A program made the position numbers and the translations under genes. Below the pieces are notes generated by a model. The model did not search any database, was not told the origin of the DNA, and saw only the letters and a list, made by a program, of their open reading frames with translations. From the NCBI GenBank assembly GCA_016716745.1, contig JADJVD010000006.1, positions 124,001-188,000 on the forward strand: DNA of 64,000 nucleotides, read 5' to 3'. Shown here one piece after another: positions 8,282 through 16,952 of the stretch (the stretch's first letter is position 1; each line of letters begins with the position of its first letter). The DNA comes from Hyphomicrobiales bacterium. GTDB lineage: Bacteria > Pseudomonadota > Alphaproteobacteria > Rhizobiales > Beijerinckiaceae.

Positions 8282-9133
8282 TCAGACGCGCACGCAGCGA
8301 TAGTGCAGCAGGCCGTCCTCGCGCGTCGGCTCGCCGGGCGCGACGTCGCGCCCATCCTCGCCGATCACGGTGACCGCGGCGAAGCCGAGCCCCGCGAGCT
8401 GGCGCGTCTGCGCGGCGGGAGACACATAGTAGAAGACGCCGCGCCACTGATGCGCCACGTCGCGCAGCATCGCGTAATCGGCCTCGCGCTTCTCGAACGG
8501 CGCCATGCGGCGAAAGTTGACGCTGCCGATGGCGAATTGCCGCGCGTCGCGCAGCAGCCGGACGGGGTTGGCCGACAGAGGCAGGCTCGGCCGCCCGCCC
8601 GCGTGCCGGCTGTCGCGATTATGCGCCGAAAACACGAAGACGCCGCCCGGCGCGAGCAGGCGACGGATCGAAAGAATGACGGCCTGGCGCTCCGGCTCGT
8701 CGAACACGTCGAGCGCGCCGTAGGAGCCGAGCGCGTAGTCCCGGCTCGCCTCCGGCAGACGGCCGAGATCGCGCATGTCCATCTCGACGAGATTGGCCGC
8801 CGGAAAGGCCCGCCGGGCGCGCGCCAGCATTTCGGGGGCGAGGTCGATGCCGAGATAGTCGGCCGCGTAGGGCAGGATGTAGCCGGTGGTGCGGCCCGTG
8901 CCGACGCCGAGATCGAGGACGCGCCGGCCCGAGAAGTCTTCGCGGCTGGCGACCAGCAGGCGCTGTTCGGCCCCCGTCGTCGTCTCGCCGAGATACCAGT
9001 CGGCGACGGACGGCAGGTTGAACATCGCGGCGTTGCGCGATCCGATGTCGATGCTGGCGTTGGACAAGATGCGAAGCCTTTCGGGACAGGCCCGCCGCGG
9101 ACCGACTCTCCGCCCTGTCGATGCGATGGTCAA
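8282..9133 (-). CDS. Class I SAM-dependent methyltransferase
   Basis: The protein shows methyltransferase motif I (VLDLGVGTGRTT), an acidic motif II (YLGIDLAPEMLARAR), the post-II aspartate in VEMDMRDL and an FVFSAHNRDS strand; the substrate cannot be inferred. The longest frame gives 283 residues from an ATG at 9133, but a TTG at 9067 preceded by AAAGG at good spacing gives 261 residues beginning near the conserved part and may be the true start. It is divergent from glyA across a gap that holds a CtrA-type box. Confidence 0.85.
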   Translation of the reverse strand: MTIASTGRRVGPRRACPERLRILSNASIDIGSRNAAMFNLPSVADWYLGETTTGAEQRLLVASREDFSGRRVLDLGVGTGRTTGYILPYAADYLGIDLAPEMLARARRAFPAANLVEMDMRDLGRLPEASRDYALGSYGALDVFDEPERQAVILSIRRLLAPGGVFVFSAHNRDSRHAGGRPSLPLSANPVRLLRDARQFAIGSVNFRRMAPFEKREADYAMLRDVAHQWRGVFYYVSPAAQTRQLAGLGFAAVTVIGEDGRDVAPGEPTREDGLLHYRCVRV

Positions 9134-9161
9134 CGCGCCTCGTCCGACCCGGCCGACAGAG

Positions 9162-9177
9162 TTAATTCCTGGTTAAC
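9162..9177. promoter_or_regulatory. CtrA-type binding box TTAA-N7-TTAAC
   Basis: The gap between the methyltransferase gene and glyA contains TTAA (9162-9165), seven bases, then TTAAC (9173-9177). This equals the full consensus for CtrA, the alphaproteobacterial cell-cycle response regulator. Such an AT-only double motif is rare by chance in DNA this GC-rich. It lies about 105 nt before the glyA start and 29 to 95 nt before the alternative methyltransferase starts. Confidence 0.5.
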
Positions 9178-9281
9178 GCCGCAGGGTTTCCTTTCCCGGC
9201 GGCGCCATGCTATGGCCGCGCCGACCATCGCCGGGGGCGGCCGGTCCGGCCCAGCCCCGATCCCGTTCGGACGAGGCTGCC

Positions 9282-10583
9282 ATGAACCAAGCGACGCCGA
9301 TCCGCCCGCTGTCCAACTCGTTTTTCTCGGCCGCGCTCGCCGACGCCGACCCGGAGATCGCCAGGGCGATCGCCCTGGAACTCGGCCGCCAGCGCGACGA
9401 GATCGAGCTGATCGCCTCCGAGAACATCGTGTCTCGCGCCGTTCTCGAGGCGCAAGGCTCTGTGATGACGAACAAATACGCCGAGGGCTACCCCGGCAAG
9501 CGCTACTATGGCGGCTGCCAGTTCGTCGATATCGCCGAGCAGCTCGCCATCGACCGGGCCAAGAAGCTGTTCGGCTGCGGCTTCGCCAACGTGCAGCCCA
9601 ATTCCGGCAGCCAGGCCAATCAGGGCGTCTTTCTGGCGCTGTTGCAGCCCGGCGATTCCTTCATGGGTCTCGATCTCAACTCCGGCGGCCATCTCACCCA
9701 CGGCTCGCCCGTCAACATGTCGGGCAAGTGGTTCAAATGCGTCAGCTACGGCGTCTGCGTCGCCGACCAGATGGTCGATATGGACGCGGTCGAGCGCCTC
9801 GCCGAGCAGAACAAGCCGAAGCTGATCATCGCCGGCGGCTCGGCCTATGCGCGCATCTGGGACTGGAAGCGCTTCCGCGAGATCGCCGACAAGGTCGGCG
9901 CCTATTTCATGGTCGATATGGCGCATTTCGCCGGTCTGGTGGCGGGCGGCTCGCATCCCTCGCCGTTCCCGCACGCGCATGTCGTCACCTCGACCACGCA
10001 CAAGACGCTGCGCGGCCCGCGCGGCGGCCTCATCCTCACCAACGACGAGGCCATCGCCAAGAAGATCAATTCGGCGATCTTCCCCGGCCTGCAGGGCGGC
10101 CCGCTGATGCATGTCATCGCCGCCAAGGCGGTCGCCTTCGGCGAGGCGCTGACGCCCGACTTCAAGGCCTATGCGCAGGCGGTCGTCGACAATGCGGCGG
10201 CGATGGCGAGCGCGCTGAAGGCCGGCGGCTGCGATCTCGTCACCGGCGGCACCGACAATCATCTGATGCTGGTCGATCTGAGCTCCAAGAAGCTCAACGG
10301 CAAGGCGGCCGAGGCCGCGCTCGGCCGCGCCCACATCACCTGCAACAAGAACGGCGTGCCGTTCGATCCCGAGAAGCCGACAATCACCTCGGGCGTGCGT
10401 CTCGGTTCGCCGGCGGCGACCTCGCGCGGCTTCGGCGTCGCCGAGTTCAAGCGCGTCGGCGAGCTGATCGTCGAGACGCTCGACGGGCTGGCGAAGAACG
10501 GCGACGAGGGCAACGGCGCCGTCGAGGCGAAGGTGAAGGCGAGCGTCGCCGAACTGACGCGCCGCTTCCCGATCTATCAGTGA
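9282..10583 (+). CDS. glyA: Serine hydroxymethyltransferase
   Basis: GlyA converts serine and tetrahydrofolate to glycine and 5,10-methylene-THF, the main source of one-carbon units. The 433-residue PLP enzyme shows IASENIVS, the YAEGYPGKRYYGGC signature, the DMAHFAGL stretch and the PLP lysine (about Lys241) in TSTTHKTLRGPRGG. Length is normal for the bacterial family. It heads the glyA-SGNH-nrdR-rib gene run, and its stop lies just before the next gene. Confidence 0.98.
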   Translation: MNQATPIRPLSNSFFSAALADADPEIARAIALELGRQRDEIELIASENIVSRAVLEAQGSVMTNKYAEGYPGKRYYGGCQFVDIAEQLAIDRAKKLFGCGFANVQPNSGSQANQGVFLALLQPGDSFMGLDLNSGGHLTHGSPVNMSGKWFKCVSYGVCVADQMVDMDAVERLAEQNKPKLIIAGGSAYARIWDWKRFREIADKVGAYFMVDMAHFAGLVAGGSHPSPFPHAHVVTSTTHKTLRGPRGGLILTNDEAIAKKINSAIFPGLQGGPLMHVIAAKAVAFGEALTPDFKAYAQAVVDNAAAMASALKAGGCDLVTGGTDNHLMLVDLSSKKLNGKAAEAALGRAHITCNKNGVPFDPEKPTITSGVRLGSPAATSRGFGVAEFKRVGELIVETLDGLAKNGDEGNGAVEAKVKASVAELTRRFPIYQ

Positions 10584-10591
10584 GGGCTGCG

Positions 10592-11113
10592 GTGGGCGCG
10601 ACGCGCGGCGCGTTGTTCGCCGTCGCACTTCTTGGGTCTGCGGCGCCGGTTTGCGCTGCGGCCGTCGTCGCTCTCGGCGCGAGCAACACGGAGGGCAGGG
10701 GGCGCGGCGCGCATCCCGATGGGGCGCCGAAGTCGCAGGCCTATCCCGCGCAGCTTCAGGCGATGCTCGCCGCCCGGGGCTGCCGTGCGACCGTGCTCAA
10801 CGCGGGCGTCGCCGGCGACACGACCGCCGGCATGCTGCGCCGCCTGCCCGGCGCGCTCGGCAAGGATGCCAAAGTTCTGATCCTTCAGCCCGGCGGCAAC
10901 GACGCCCGCCGGGGCGCGACCGATACCGAAGCGAACATCGCGGCCATCAAATCTTACGCCGGCGCGCGCGGCGTGACGGTGGTGATGCTCGACAATCTGC
11001 GCATCGCGCGCGACCATCGCCTGCCCGACGGCATGCATTTCAGCGCCGAAGGTCACAAGATCCTCGCGCAATCCATTCTCTCCGACGTCGCAGCCGCGGC
11101 GTGCGGTCGCTGA
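10592..11113 (+). CDS. Secreted SGNH/GDSL-type hydrolase
   Basis: A signal peptide (ALFAVALLGSAAPVCA) is followed by an SGNH fold: block I with the serine in ALGASNTEG, block III PGGND, and the catalytic Asp-His in PDGMHFSAEGH. It is close to the TesA/arylesterase group but short (about 173 residues), with compact middle regions. The substrate, an ester or acyl group in the periplasm, is unknown. The GTG at 10592 has GAGGG 5 nt upstream; a second GTG at 10580 overlaps the glyA stop. The gene separates glyA from nrdR, which are often direct neighbours in this group. Confidence 0.8.
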   Translation: MGATRGALFAVALLGSAAPVCAAAVVALGASNTEGRGRGAHPDGAPKSQAYPAQLQAMLAARGCRATVLNAGVAGDTTAGMLRRLPGALGKDAKVLILQPGGNDARRGATDTEANIAAIKSYAGARGVTVVMLDNLRIARDHRLPDGMHFSAEGHKILAQSILSDVAAAACGR

Positions 11114-11126
11114 CGGCGGGTTCGAA

Positions 11127-11642
11127 ATGCGCTGCCCCTATTGTTCGAGCCTCGACACGCAGGTGAAGGATTCGCGCCCGACCGACGACGCCTCGGCGAT
11201 CCGTCGCCGGCGCGTCTGCTCGGATTGCGGCGGCCGCTTCACCACCTTCGAGCGCGTGCAGTTGCGCGAACTGACGGTGGTCAAGAAGTCGGGCCGCCGC
11301 GTGCCGTTCGATCGCGACAAGATGATGCGCTCGCTCGAGATCGCGCTGCGCAAGCGCCCGGTCGATCCCGAGCGCGTCGAGCGCATGGTCAACGGCATTG
11401 TCCGCCAGCTCGAAAGCCAGGGCGAGGGCGAGATTCCCTCCCAGCGCATCGGCGAACTGGTGATGGCCGGCCTGAAGCGTCTCGACGACGTCGCCTTCGT
11501 GCGCTTCGCCTCCGTCTATCGCGACTTCCGCGACACCACGGATTTCGAGGCGCTGGTCAACGAGCTGAAGACGCGCGAGGACGACGCCGACGAGGCCAGC
11601 GAGCCGCCGCGCGGCCGCGCCCGCCCGACCCCCGAGCCCTGA
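11127..11642 (+). CDS. nrdR: Transcriptional repressor NrdR
   Basis: NrdR is a zinc-ribbon and ATP-cone repressor of ribonucleotide reductase genes. The 171-residue protein begins with CPYC and CSDCGGRF, the two zinc-binding pairs, followed by the ATP-cone domain (VVKKSGRRVPFDRDKMMRSL through FVRFASVYRDF). The C-terminal 25 residues are acidic, then Pro/Arg-rich and variable. It directly precedes ribD (4-nt gap), as commonly seen in alphaproteobacteria. Confidence 0.97.
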   Translation: MRCPYCSSLDTQVKDSRPTDDASAIRRRRVCSDCGGRFTTFERVQLRELTVVKKSGRRVPFDRDKMMRSLEIALRKRPVDPERVERMVNGIVRQLESQGEGEIPSQRIGELVMAGLKRLDDVAFVRFASVYRDFRDTTDFEALVNELKTREDDADEASEPPRGRARPTPEP

Positions 11643-11646
11643 CGCG

Positions 11647-12798
11647 ATGGCGCTGAAGACAGAAACGGAGCTTGCGCCCGACGAGGCGGCGCGCGACCGT
11701 CGCTTCATGCGCGCGGCGCTGGCCTTCGGCGCGCGCAATCTCGGCCGGACCGCGCCCAATCCCGCGGTCGGCGCGCTGGTGGTGCGCGAGGGCGTCATCG
11801 TCGGCCGCGGCGCGACGCGCCCCGGCGGTCGCCCGCACGCCGAAACCATCGCCCTAGCCGACGCCGGCGAGGCCGCGCGCGGGGCGACGCTCTACGTCAC
11901 GCTCGAGCCGTGCAGCCATCACGGACTGACGCCGCCCTGCGCCGACGCCATCGTCGCGGCGGGGATCGCGCGTGTCGTCTCGGCGATCGAGGATCCCGAT
12001 CCGCGCGTCAGCGGGCGCGGCCATGCGCGGCTTGCTGCGGCCGGCGTCGCGACGGTGGTCGGCGTCTGCGCCGACGAGGCGCGTCGCGCCAATCTCGGCC
12101 ACATCCTGCGCACGCGCGAGGGCCGGCCGATGCTGACGCTGAAGCTGGCCGAGACGGCGGACGGCTACGCCGCCGCCGGCGAGCACGATCCGCGTCTGAT
12201 GATCACCGGCCTCGCCGCCAACAACCGCGTGCAGATGATGCGCGCGAGCTGCGAGGCGATCATGGTCGGCGTCGGCACGGCGCTCGCCGACGATCCGTTG
12301 ATGACGGTGCGGCTGCCGGGCCTCGACGCCTATCGCCCGTTGCGCATCGTGCTCGATACCGCGCTGCGCCTGCCGTTGCGCTCGCGCCTCGTCGTCACCG
12401 CGCGCGAGCGCCCCGTGCTCGTCGTCGCGTCCGACGCGGCCTCGCCGGAGCGTGAGCGCGCGCTGCGCGAGGCGGGTGTCGAGGTCGAGCGCGTCGATGT
12501 CGAGCGCGTCGCCGCGCGCGCGGCTCGTCTCGATCTCGCCGCCGCGCTCGGCCGCCTCGCCGCGCGCGGCCTCACGCGCGTCTTCAGCGAGGGCGGGCCG
12601 ACGGTCGCGGCCGCGCTGATCGAGAAGGGGCTCGTCGACGAGGTGGCGCTGTTCACGGCGCCGAAGCCGCTGGCGCGCGAGGGCGTCCGTGCGCTGGGTG
12701 CGGAGGCGCGCGCGCGCCTCGCCGATCCGCGCGCCTTCGCGCTGGTCGAGGATGCGCGCGTCGGCCATGATCGCCTGCGCCGTTACGAGAGGGTCTGA
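11647..12798 (+). CDS. ribD: Bifunctional riboflavin deaminase/reductase RibD
   Basis: RibD performs the second and third steps of riboflavin synthesis: deamination of the pyrimidine, then NADPH reduction of the ribose side chain. The 383-residue protein has an N-terminal deaminase domain with zinc ligands in HAE and PCSHHGLTPPC, and a C-terminal reductase domain with SEGGPTVAAALI. It is followed after one base by ribE and then ribH, making a riboflavin operon together with nrdR. Confidence 0.97.
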   Translation: MALKTETELAPDEAARDRRFMRAALAFGARNLGRTAPNPAVGALVVREGVIVGRGATRPGGRPHAETIALADAGEAARGATLYVTLEPCSHHGLTPPCADAIVAAGIARVVSAIEDPDPRVSGRGHARLAAAGVATVVGVCADEARRANLGHILRTREGRPMLTLKLAETADGYAAAGEHDPRLMITGLAANNRVQMMRASCEAIMVGVGTALADDPLMTVRLPGLDAYRPLRIVLDTALRLPLRSRLVVTARERPVLVVASDAASPERERALREAGVEVERVDVERVAARAARLDLAAALGRLAARGLTRVFSEGGPTVAAALIEKGLVDEVALFTAPKPLAREGVRALGAEARARLADPRAFALVEDARVGHDRLRRYERV

Positions 12799-12799
12799 G

Positions 12800-13402
12800 A
12801 TGTTCACCGGTCTCGTCAGCGACGTCGGCGAGGTGCGCGCGGTCGAGCCGCGCGGCGATCTGCGGCGCATCCGCATCGCCTGCAACTATGCGCGCGAGTC
12901 CATCGCGCTCGGCGCCTCCATCGCCTGCGCCGGCCCGTGCCTCACCGCGGTCGCGACCGGCGAGGCGGACGGGCGCGCATGGTTCGACGTCGATGTCGGC
13001 GCCGAGACTCTGGCGCGCACGACGGCGGGCGACTGGACGCCCGGCCGCCGCCTCAATCTCGAACGCTCGCTCAAGGTCGGCGACGAACTCGGCGGCCACA
13101 TCGTCACCGGCCATGTCGACGGCGTGGCGCAGGTGATCGCGCGCGACGATTTCGACGGCATGGCGCGTTTCGACATCCGCGCCCCCGCCGCGCTCGCCCG
13201 CTTCATCGCCGAGAAGGGCTCGGTCTGCCTCGACGGAACCTCGCTGACGGTCAACGCGGTCGAGGGCGACCGCTTCTCCGTGCTGCTGATCCCGCACACG
13301 CTCACTGTCACGACATGGGGCGCCGTGACCGCCGGGACGCGCCTTAACCTCGAAGTGGATCTGATGGCCCGCTACGCCGCGCGGCTGGCAGAGGCGCGGT
13401 GA
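12800..13402 (+). CDS. ribE: Riboflavin synthase alpha subunit
   Basis: This enzyme joins two molecules of 6,7-dimethyl-8-ribityllumazine into riboflavin. The 200-residue protein has the two tandem lumazine-binding repeats: the first begins MFTGLVSDVGEV, and the second begins around GGHIVTGHVDGVA and includes DGTSLTVNAV. Start follows the ribD stop by one base. Size and motif order are normal. Confidence 0.96.
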   Translation: MFTGLVSDVGEVRAVEPRGDLRRIRIACNYARESIALGASIACAGPCLTAVATGEADGRAWFDVDVGAETLARTTAGDWTPGRRLNLERSLKVGDELGGHIVTGHVDGVAQVIARDDFDGMARFDIRAPAALARFIAEKGSVCLDGTSLTVNAVEGDRFSVLLIPHTLTVTTWGAVTAGTRLNLEVDLMARYAARLAEAR

Positions 13403-13477
13403 GCGCGCTTCCCCTCCGCCCCGCGCTGCGCTAGGGAGAGCGCCCGTCGCGCCGTGCGCGCCAACCTGTTGGACCTG

Positions 13478-13975
13478 ATGGCCGAACCGAGCCGAAATCC
13501 CGCCGCCGCGGCCGAGCGTGTCGAGGGCGCCCGCTTCCTCATCGTCGAGGCGCGCTTCTACGACGCCATCGGCGACATGCTGCTTGCCGGCGCGCGCCGC
13601 GCCATCGAGGCGGCCGGCGCGACCTGCGACGTCGTCACCGTGCCCGGCGCGCTCGAAATTCCCGTCGCGATGGCGATCGCGCTCGACAACGCCGAGCAGC
13701 AGCGCCGCGCCTATGCCGGCGCCGTCGCGCTCGGCTGCGTCATTCGCGGCGCGACCTATCATTTCGAGATCGTCTGCAACGAGAGCGCGCGCGCGCTCAC
13801 CGCGCTCGGCGTCGAGCGGCGCCTTGCGCTCGGCAATGGGATTCTCACCGTCGAGAGCGAGGACCAGGCCGTGGAGCGCGCCGACCCCGCGCGGCTCGAC
13901 AAGGGCGGCGACGCGGCGCGCGCGGCGATTGCGCTGGCGGCGCTGAAGCGCCGCATCGGAGTTGGCAGATGGTAG
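13478..13975 (+). CDS. ribH: 6,7-dimethyl-8-ribityllumazine synthase
   Basis: RibH condenses the ribD product with a C4 phosphate to give the lumazine precursor of riboflavin, usually as a large multimeric shell. The 165-residue protein shows VPGALEIPVA, the catalytic His in IRGATYHFEIV, NGILTVE and the ending with GGDAARAAIALA. An upstream GTG at 13454 adds 8 residues; the ATG at 13478 fits family length. The last 7 nt overlap nusB. Confidence 0.95.
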   Translation: MAEPSRNPAAAAERVEGARFLIVEARFYDAIGDMLLAGARRAIEAAGATCDVVTVPGALEIPVAMAIALDNAEQQRRAYAGAVALGCVIRGATYHFEIVCNESARALTALGVERRLALGNGILTVESEDQAVERADPARLDKGGDAARAAIALAALKRRIGVGRW

Positions 13976-14433
13976 AGCAGAGAGTGAGGCCGGATCGCGC
14001 CGCCGCGCGTCTCGGCGCCGTGCAGGCGCTCTATCAGATGGACGTGTCTGGCAAGGGCCTGACCGACGTGCTCGCGGAGTTCGAGTCGCACTGGCTCGGT
14101 CAGGAGATCGAGGGCGACGAATACAAGCCCGCCGAGACGGCCTTCTTCCGCGACGTGCTCTCGGGCGTGCTCGAACATCAGCGCGTCATCGACCCGATGG
14201 TGGACGACGCGCTGGCGGCGGGCTGGCCGCTGAAGCGCATCGACTCGGTGATGCGCGCCATCCTGCGCGCCGGCGTCTACGAGCTGCGCAACCGCAAGGA
14301 TGTTCCGGCCCGCGTCGTCATCAAGGAGTATGTGGACGTCGCCGGCGGCTTCTTCGGCCGCGAGGAGGCGGGCATGATCAACGCCGTGCTCGATGCGCTG
14401 GCGCGCCGGCTGCGCGCCGACGAGTTCCAGTGA
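13969..14433 (+). CDS. nusB: Transcription antitermination factor NusB
   Basis: NusB with NusE (S10) binds boxA RNA and supports antitermination of rRNA transcription. The 154-residue all-helical protein has the signature ARLGAVQALYQMD at the N-terminus and VVIKEYVDVAGGF near the C-terminus. It overlaps ribH by 7 nt and its stop overlaps the GTG start of thiL, so translation of this block is coupled. Confidence 0.96.
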   Translation: MVEQRVRPDRAAARLGAVQALYQMDVSGKGLTDVLAEFESHWLGQEIEGDEYKPAETAFFRDVLSGVLEHQRVIDPMVDDALAAGWPLKRIDSVMRAILRAGVYELRNRKDVPARVVIKEYVDVAGGFFGREEAGMINAVLDALARRLRADEFQ

Positions 14434-15419
14434 GCGGCGCGCCGCTTTCGGAAGACGACCTCATCGCGCGCTATTTCGCGCCGCTCGCCGGCGAGGGCGC
14501 CTTCGCGCTGAAGGACGACGCGGCGGCGGTGGTCCCGCCGCTGGATTGCGAAATCGTCCTCACCAAGGACGCGCTGGTCGCCGGCGTGCATTTCTTCGCC
14601 GACGATTCCCCGGACGCCATCGCCAGGAAGGCGCTGCGCGTCAACCTCTCCGATCTCGCCGCCAAGGGCGCGACGCCGCTCGGCTTCCTGCTCGCGCTGG
14701 CGCTGCCGGCGGGCTGGGAGGCGCCCTGGCTCGCCGCCTTCGCGCGCGGCCTCGGCGAGGATGCGCGCGACTACGCCTGCCCGCTGCTCGGCGGCGACAC
14801 GGTGAAGACGCCGGGGCCGCTGACGCTCTCGGTCACCGCGCTCGGCGCGACGCCGCGCGGCGCCATGGTGAAGCGCTTCGCGGCGCGGCCGGGGGACGCG
14901 CTCTATGTCACCGGAACCATCGGCGACGCCGCGCTCGGCCTTGCGCTGCGCAAGGGCGACGCGCGGCTGGAGGCGCTGCCGCAGGCCGGGCGCGACCATC
15001 TTCTCGACCGCTATCTGCTGCCGCGCCCGCGCCTTGCGGCGGCGGAGGCGATGCGCGCGCACGCCCGCGCCGGCATGGACGTGTCGGACGGTCTCGTCGG
15101 CGATCTCGCCAAGATGATGCGCGCCTCCGGCTGCGGGGCGCGCGTCGAGCTGGCGCGCGCGCCGCTGTCGGATGCGGCGCGCGGCGCGCTCGGCGCCGAT
15201 CCCGCGTTCTTCGACGTCGCGCTCACCGGCGGCGACGACTACGAGCTTCTCGCCGCCGTCGCGCCGGAGAAGAGCGCGGCCTTCGAGGCGGCGATGGCGG
15301 AGGCGGGCGTGCCGGCCGCGCGGATAGGCGTCGTCACGGCGGACGGCCAGGGCGTCGAATTTATCGGCGCGGACGGCCGCGCCCGCACATTCGCGCATGG
15401 CGCGTATCGGCACTTCTAG
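14430..15419 (+). CDS. thiL: Thiamine-monophosphate kinase
   Basis: ThiL phosphorylates thiamine monophosphate to the active cofactor thiamine diphosphate. The 329-residue protein contains KDDAAAV, the ATP/Mg region LTKDALVAGVHF, RVNLSDLAAKGA, GGDTVKTPG, GMDVSDGL and TGGDDYELL, all hallmarks of the AIR-synthase-like fold. The start is the GTG at 14430 overlapping the nusB stop (GTGA), preferred because it begins the conserved SEDDLIARYFAPL segment. Confidence 0.96.
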   Translation: MSGAPLSEDDLIARYFAPLAGEGAFALKDDAAAVVPPLDCEIVLTKDALVAGVHFFADDSPDAIARKALRVNLSDLAAKGATPLGFLLALALPAGWEAPWLAAFARGLGEDARDYACPLLGGDTVKTPGPLTLSVTALGATPRGAMVKRFAARPGDALYVTGTIGDAALGLALRKGDARLEALPQAGRDHLLDRYLLPRPRLAAAEAMRAHARAGMDVSDGLVGDLAKMMRASGCGARVELARAPLSDAARGALGADPAFFDVALTGGDDYELLAAVAPEKSAAFEAAMAEAGVPAARIGVVTADGQGVEFIGADGRARTFAHGAYRHF

Positions 15420-15541
15420 GGGGAACAGCGCCGCGTCGCCGACAGATATGCCGAAGCGCGCATATGAGCCGCGCGCCCCGAACGCTATCGCGCCGCGCCG
15501 CCGCGCCTTAGAGCAGGCGACGAGGGGGAGGAGCCTTCCGC

Positions 15542-16747
15542 ATGACGACCGCCGGTCAGATCGACGACGCGCGGGCGCGCGCCAATGCGCTGCGCCTCGC
15601 CATCGCCTCGGCGCTCGCCGGCGCCAACGCCAGCGTCATCTTCGCCACCGGCGCCATCGTCGGGTCGGTTCTGGCGCCCGACAAATCCTACGCCACCGTG
15701 CCGATCTCGATCTTCGTGGTCGGCATGGCGCTCGCCACCCTGCCGGTCGGCTGGATCGCCCGCACGTTCGGCCGCCGCACGGCGTTCCAGATCGGCTCGC
15801 TGATGGGGGTGATCGGCGGCTTGCTCGGCGCGAGCGCCGTCTATGCCGCCTCCTTCCCGCTCTACTGCCTCGGCACGCTGTGCTGCGGATCCTATGCCGC
15901 CGCCGCCCAGTCCTACCGTTTCGCCGCCGCCGACACCGCCTCCGAAAGCTACAAGCCGAAGGTGATTTCGTGGGTCATGGCGGGCGGCGTGCTCGCCGGC
16001 TTCGTCGGCCCGCAGCTCGTTCAGAACACGATGAATTTGTGGCCGCCCTATCTGTTCGCGGCGAGCTATGTCGGCCAGTCCATCGTCGCGGCGCTGGCGA
16101 TGATCGTGCTGTCGACCGTCGATTTTCCCAAGCCCGCGGCGGCCGCCGCCGCGCGGGCGGGCCGGCCGCTGCTGGAGATCGCCGCGCAGCCACGTTTCGT
16201 CGTGGCGGCGCTCTGCGGCGTCGTCTCCTACGCGCTGATGAACCTGATCATGACCGCCGCCCCGCTCGCCATGAAGATGTGCGGACACGACATTTCCGAT
16301 TCCAACCTCGCCATCCAGTGGCACGTCGTAGCGATGTATCTGCCGAGCTTCGTCACCGGCTCCCTGATCGCGCGCTACGGCGCGGACCGTGTGGTGACGG
16401 CGGGCCTGCTGCTCACGGGCCTGGCCGGAATCGTCGGCCTGATGGGGATCACCGTCGCGCATTTCTGGACGGCGCTGATCATTCTGGGCGTCGGCTGGAA
16501 CTTCGGCTTCGTCGGCGCCTCCGCCATGGTGGTGACGACGCACCGGCCGGAGGAGCGCACGCGGGTCCAGTCCTTCAACGACTTCCTCGTTTTCGGAACG
16601 ATGGCGGTCGGCTCCTTCTCGTCAGGTCACGTGTTGACGAACTGGGGCTGGAGCTGGGTCAACCTGATCGCCTTCCCGCCCATCGCGCTGGCGCTCGTCG
16701 CGCTGGTCTGGTTCGCGCTCGCCCGCGCCCGCCGACCGGCGGCTTGA
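15542..16747 (+). CDS. Major facilitator superfamily transporter
   Basis: The 401-residue protein has about 12 hydrophobic segments in two halves, with an MFS loop 2-3 motif (GWIARTFGRRTAF) and a soluble linker rich in Ala (PKPAAAAAARAG) in the middle. GGGGAGGAG lies before the ATG. The substrate cannot be told; its position between thiL and hppA gives no strong hint. The sequence does not suggest a classical drug exporter. Confidence 0.88.
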   Translation: MTTAGQIDDARARANALRLAIASALAGANASVIFATGAIVGSVLAPDKSYATVPISIFVVGMALATLPVGWIARTFGRRTAFQIGSLMGVIGGLLGASAVYAASFPLYCLGTLCCGSYAAAAQSYRFAAADTASESYKPKVISWVMAGGVLAGFVGPQLVQNTMNLWPPYLFAASYVGQSIVAALAMIVLSTVDFPKPAAAAAARAGRPLLEIAAQPRFVVAALCGVVSYALMNLIMTAAPLAMKMCGHDISDSNLAIQWHVVAMYLPSFVTGSLIARYGADRVVTAGLLLTGLAGIVGLMGITVAHFWTALIILGVGWNFGFVGASAMVVTTHRPEERTRVQSFNDFLVFGTMAVGSFSSGHVLTNWGWSWVNLIAFPPIALALVALVWFALARARRPAA

Positions 16748-16952
16748 GGGCCGCGGCGGGGCTCCAGGAGCCGGCCCGCCGGACGCTCGGAGCCTCGCCT
16801 GCGACGATGCGTCCTCGCCAAAGGTCCGGCTGGACTTCCGTTTGCGATTGTCGCTGGATTCTGGCAAGAGCCGGGGCGGCAGGGGTCGAGTCAGGCCCGC
16901 GCGCCGCCGAACGGGCCGGCGGAAGACACAACAAATCGGGGACGCTCAACAC

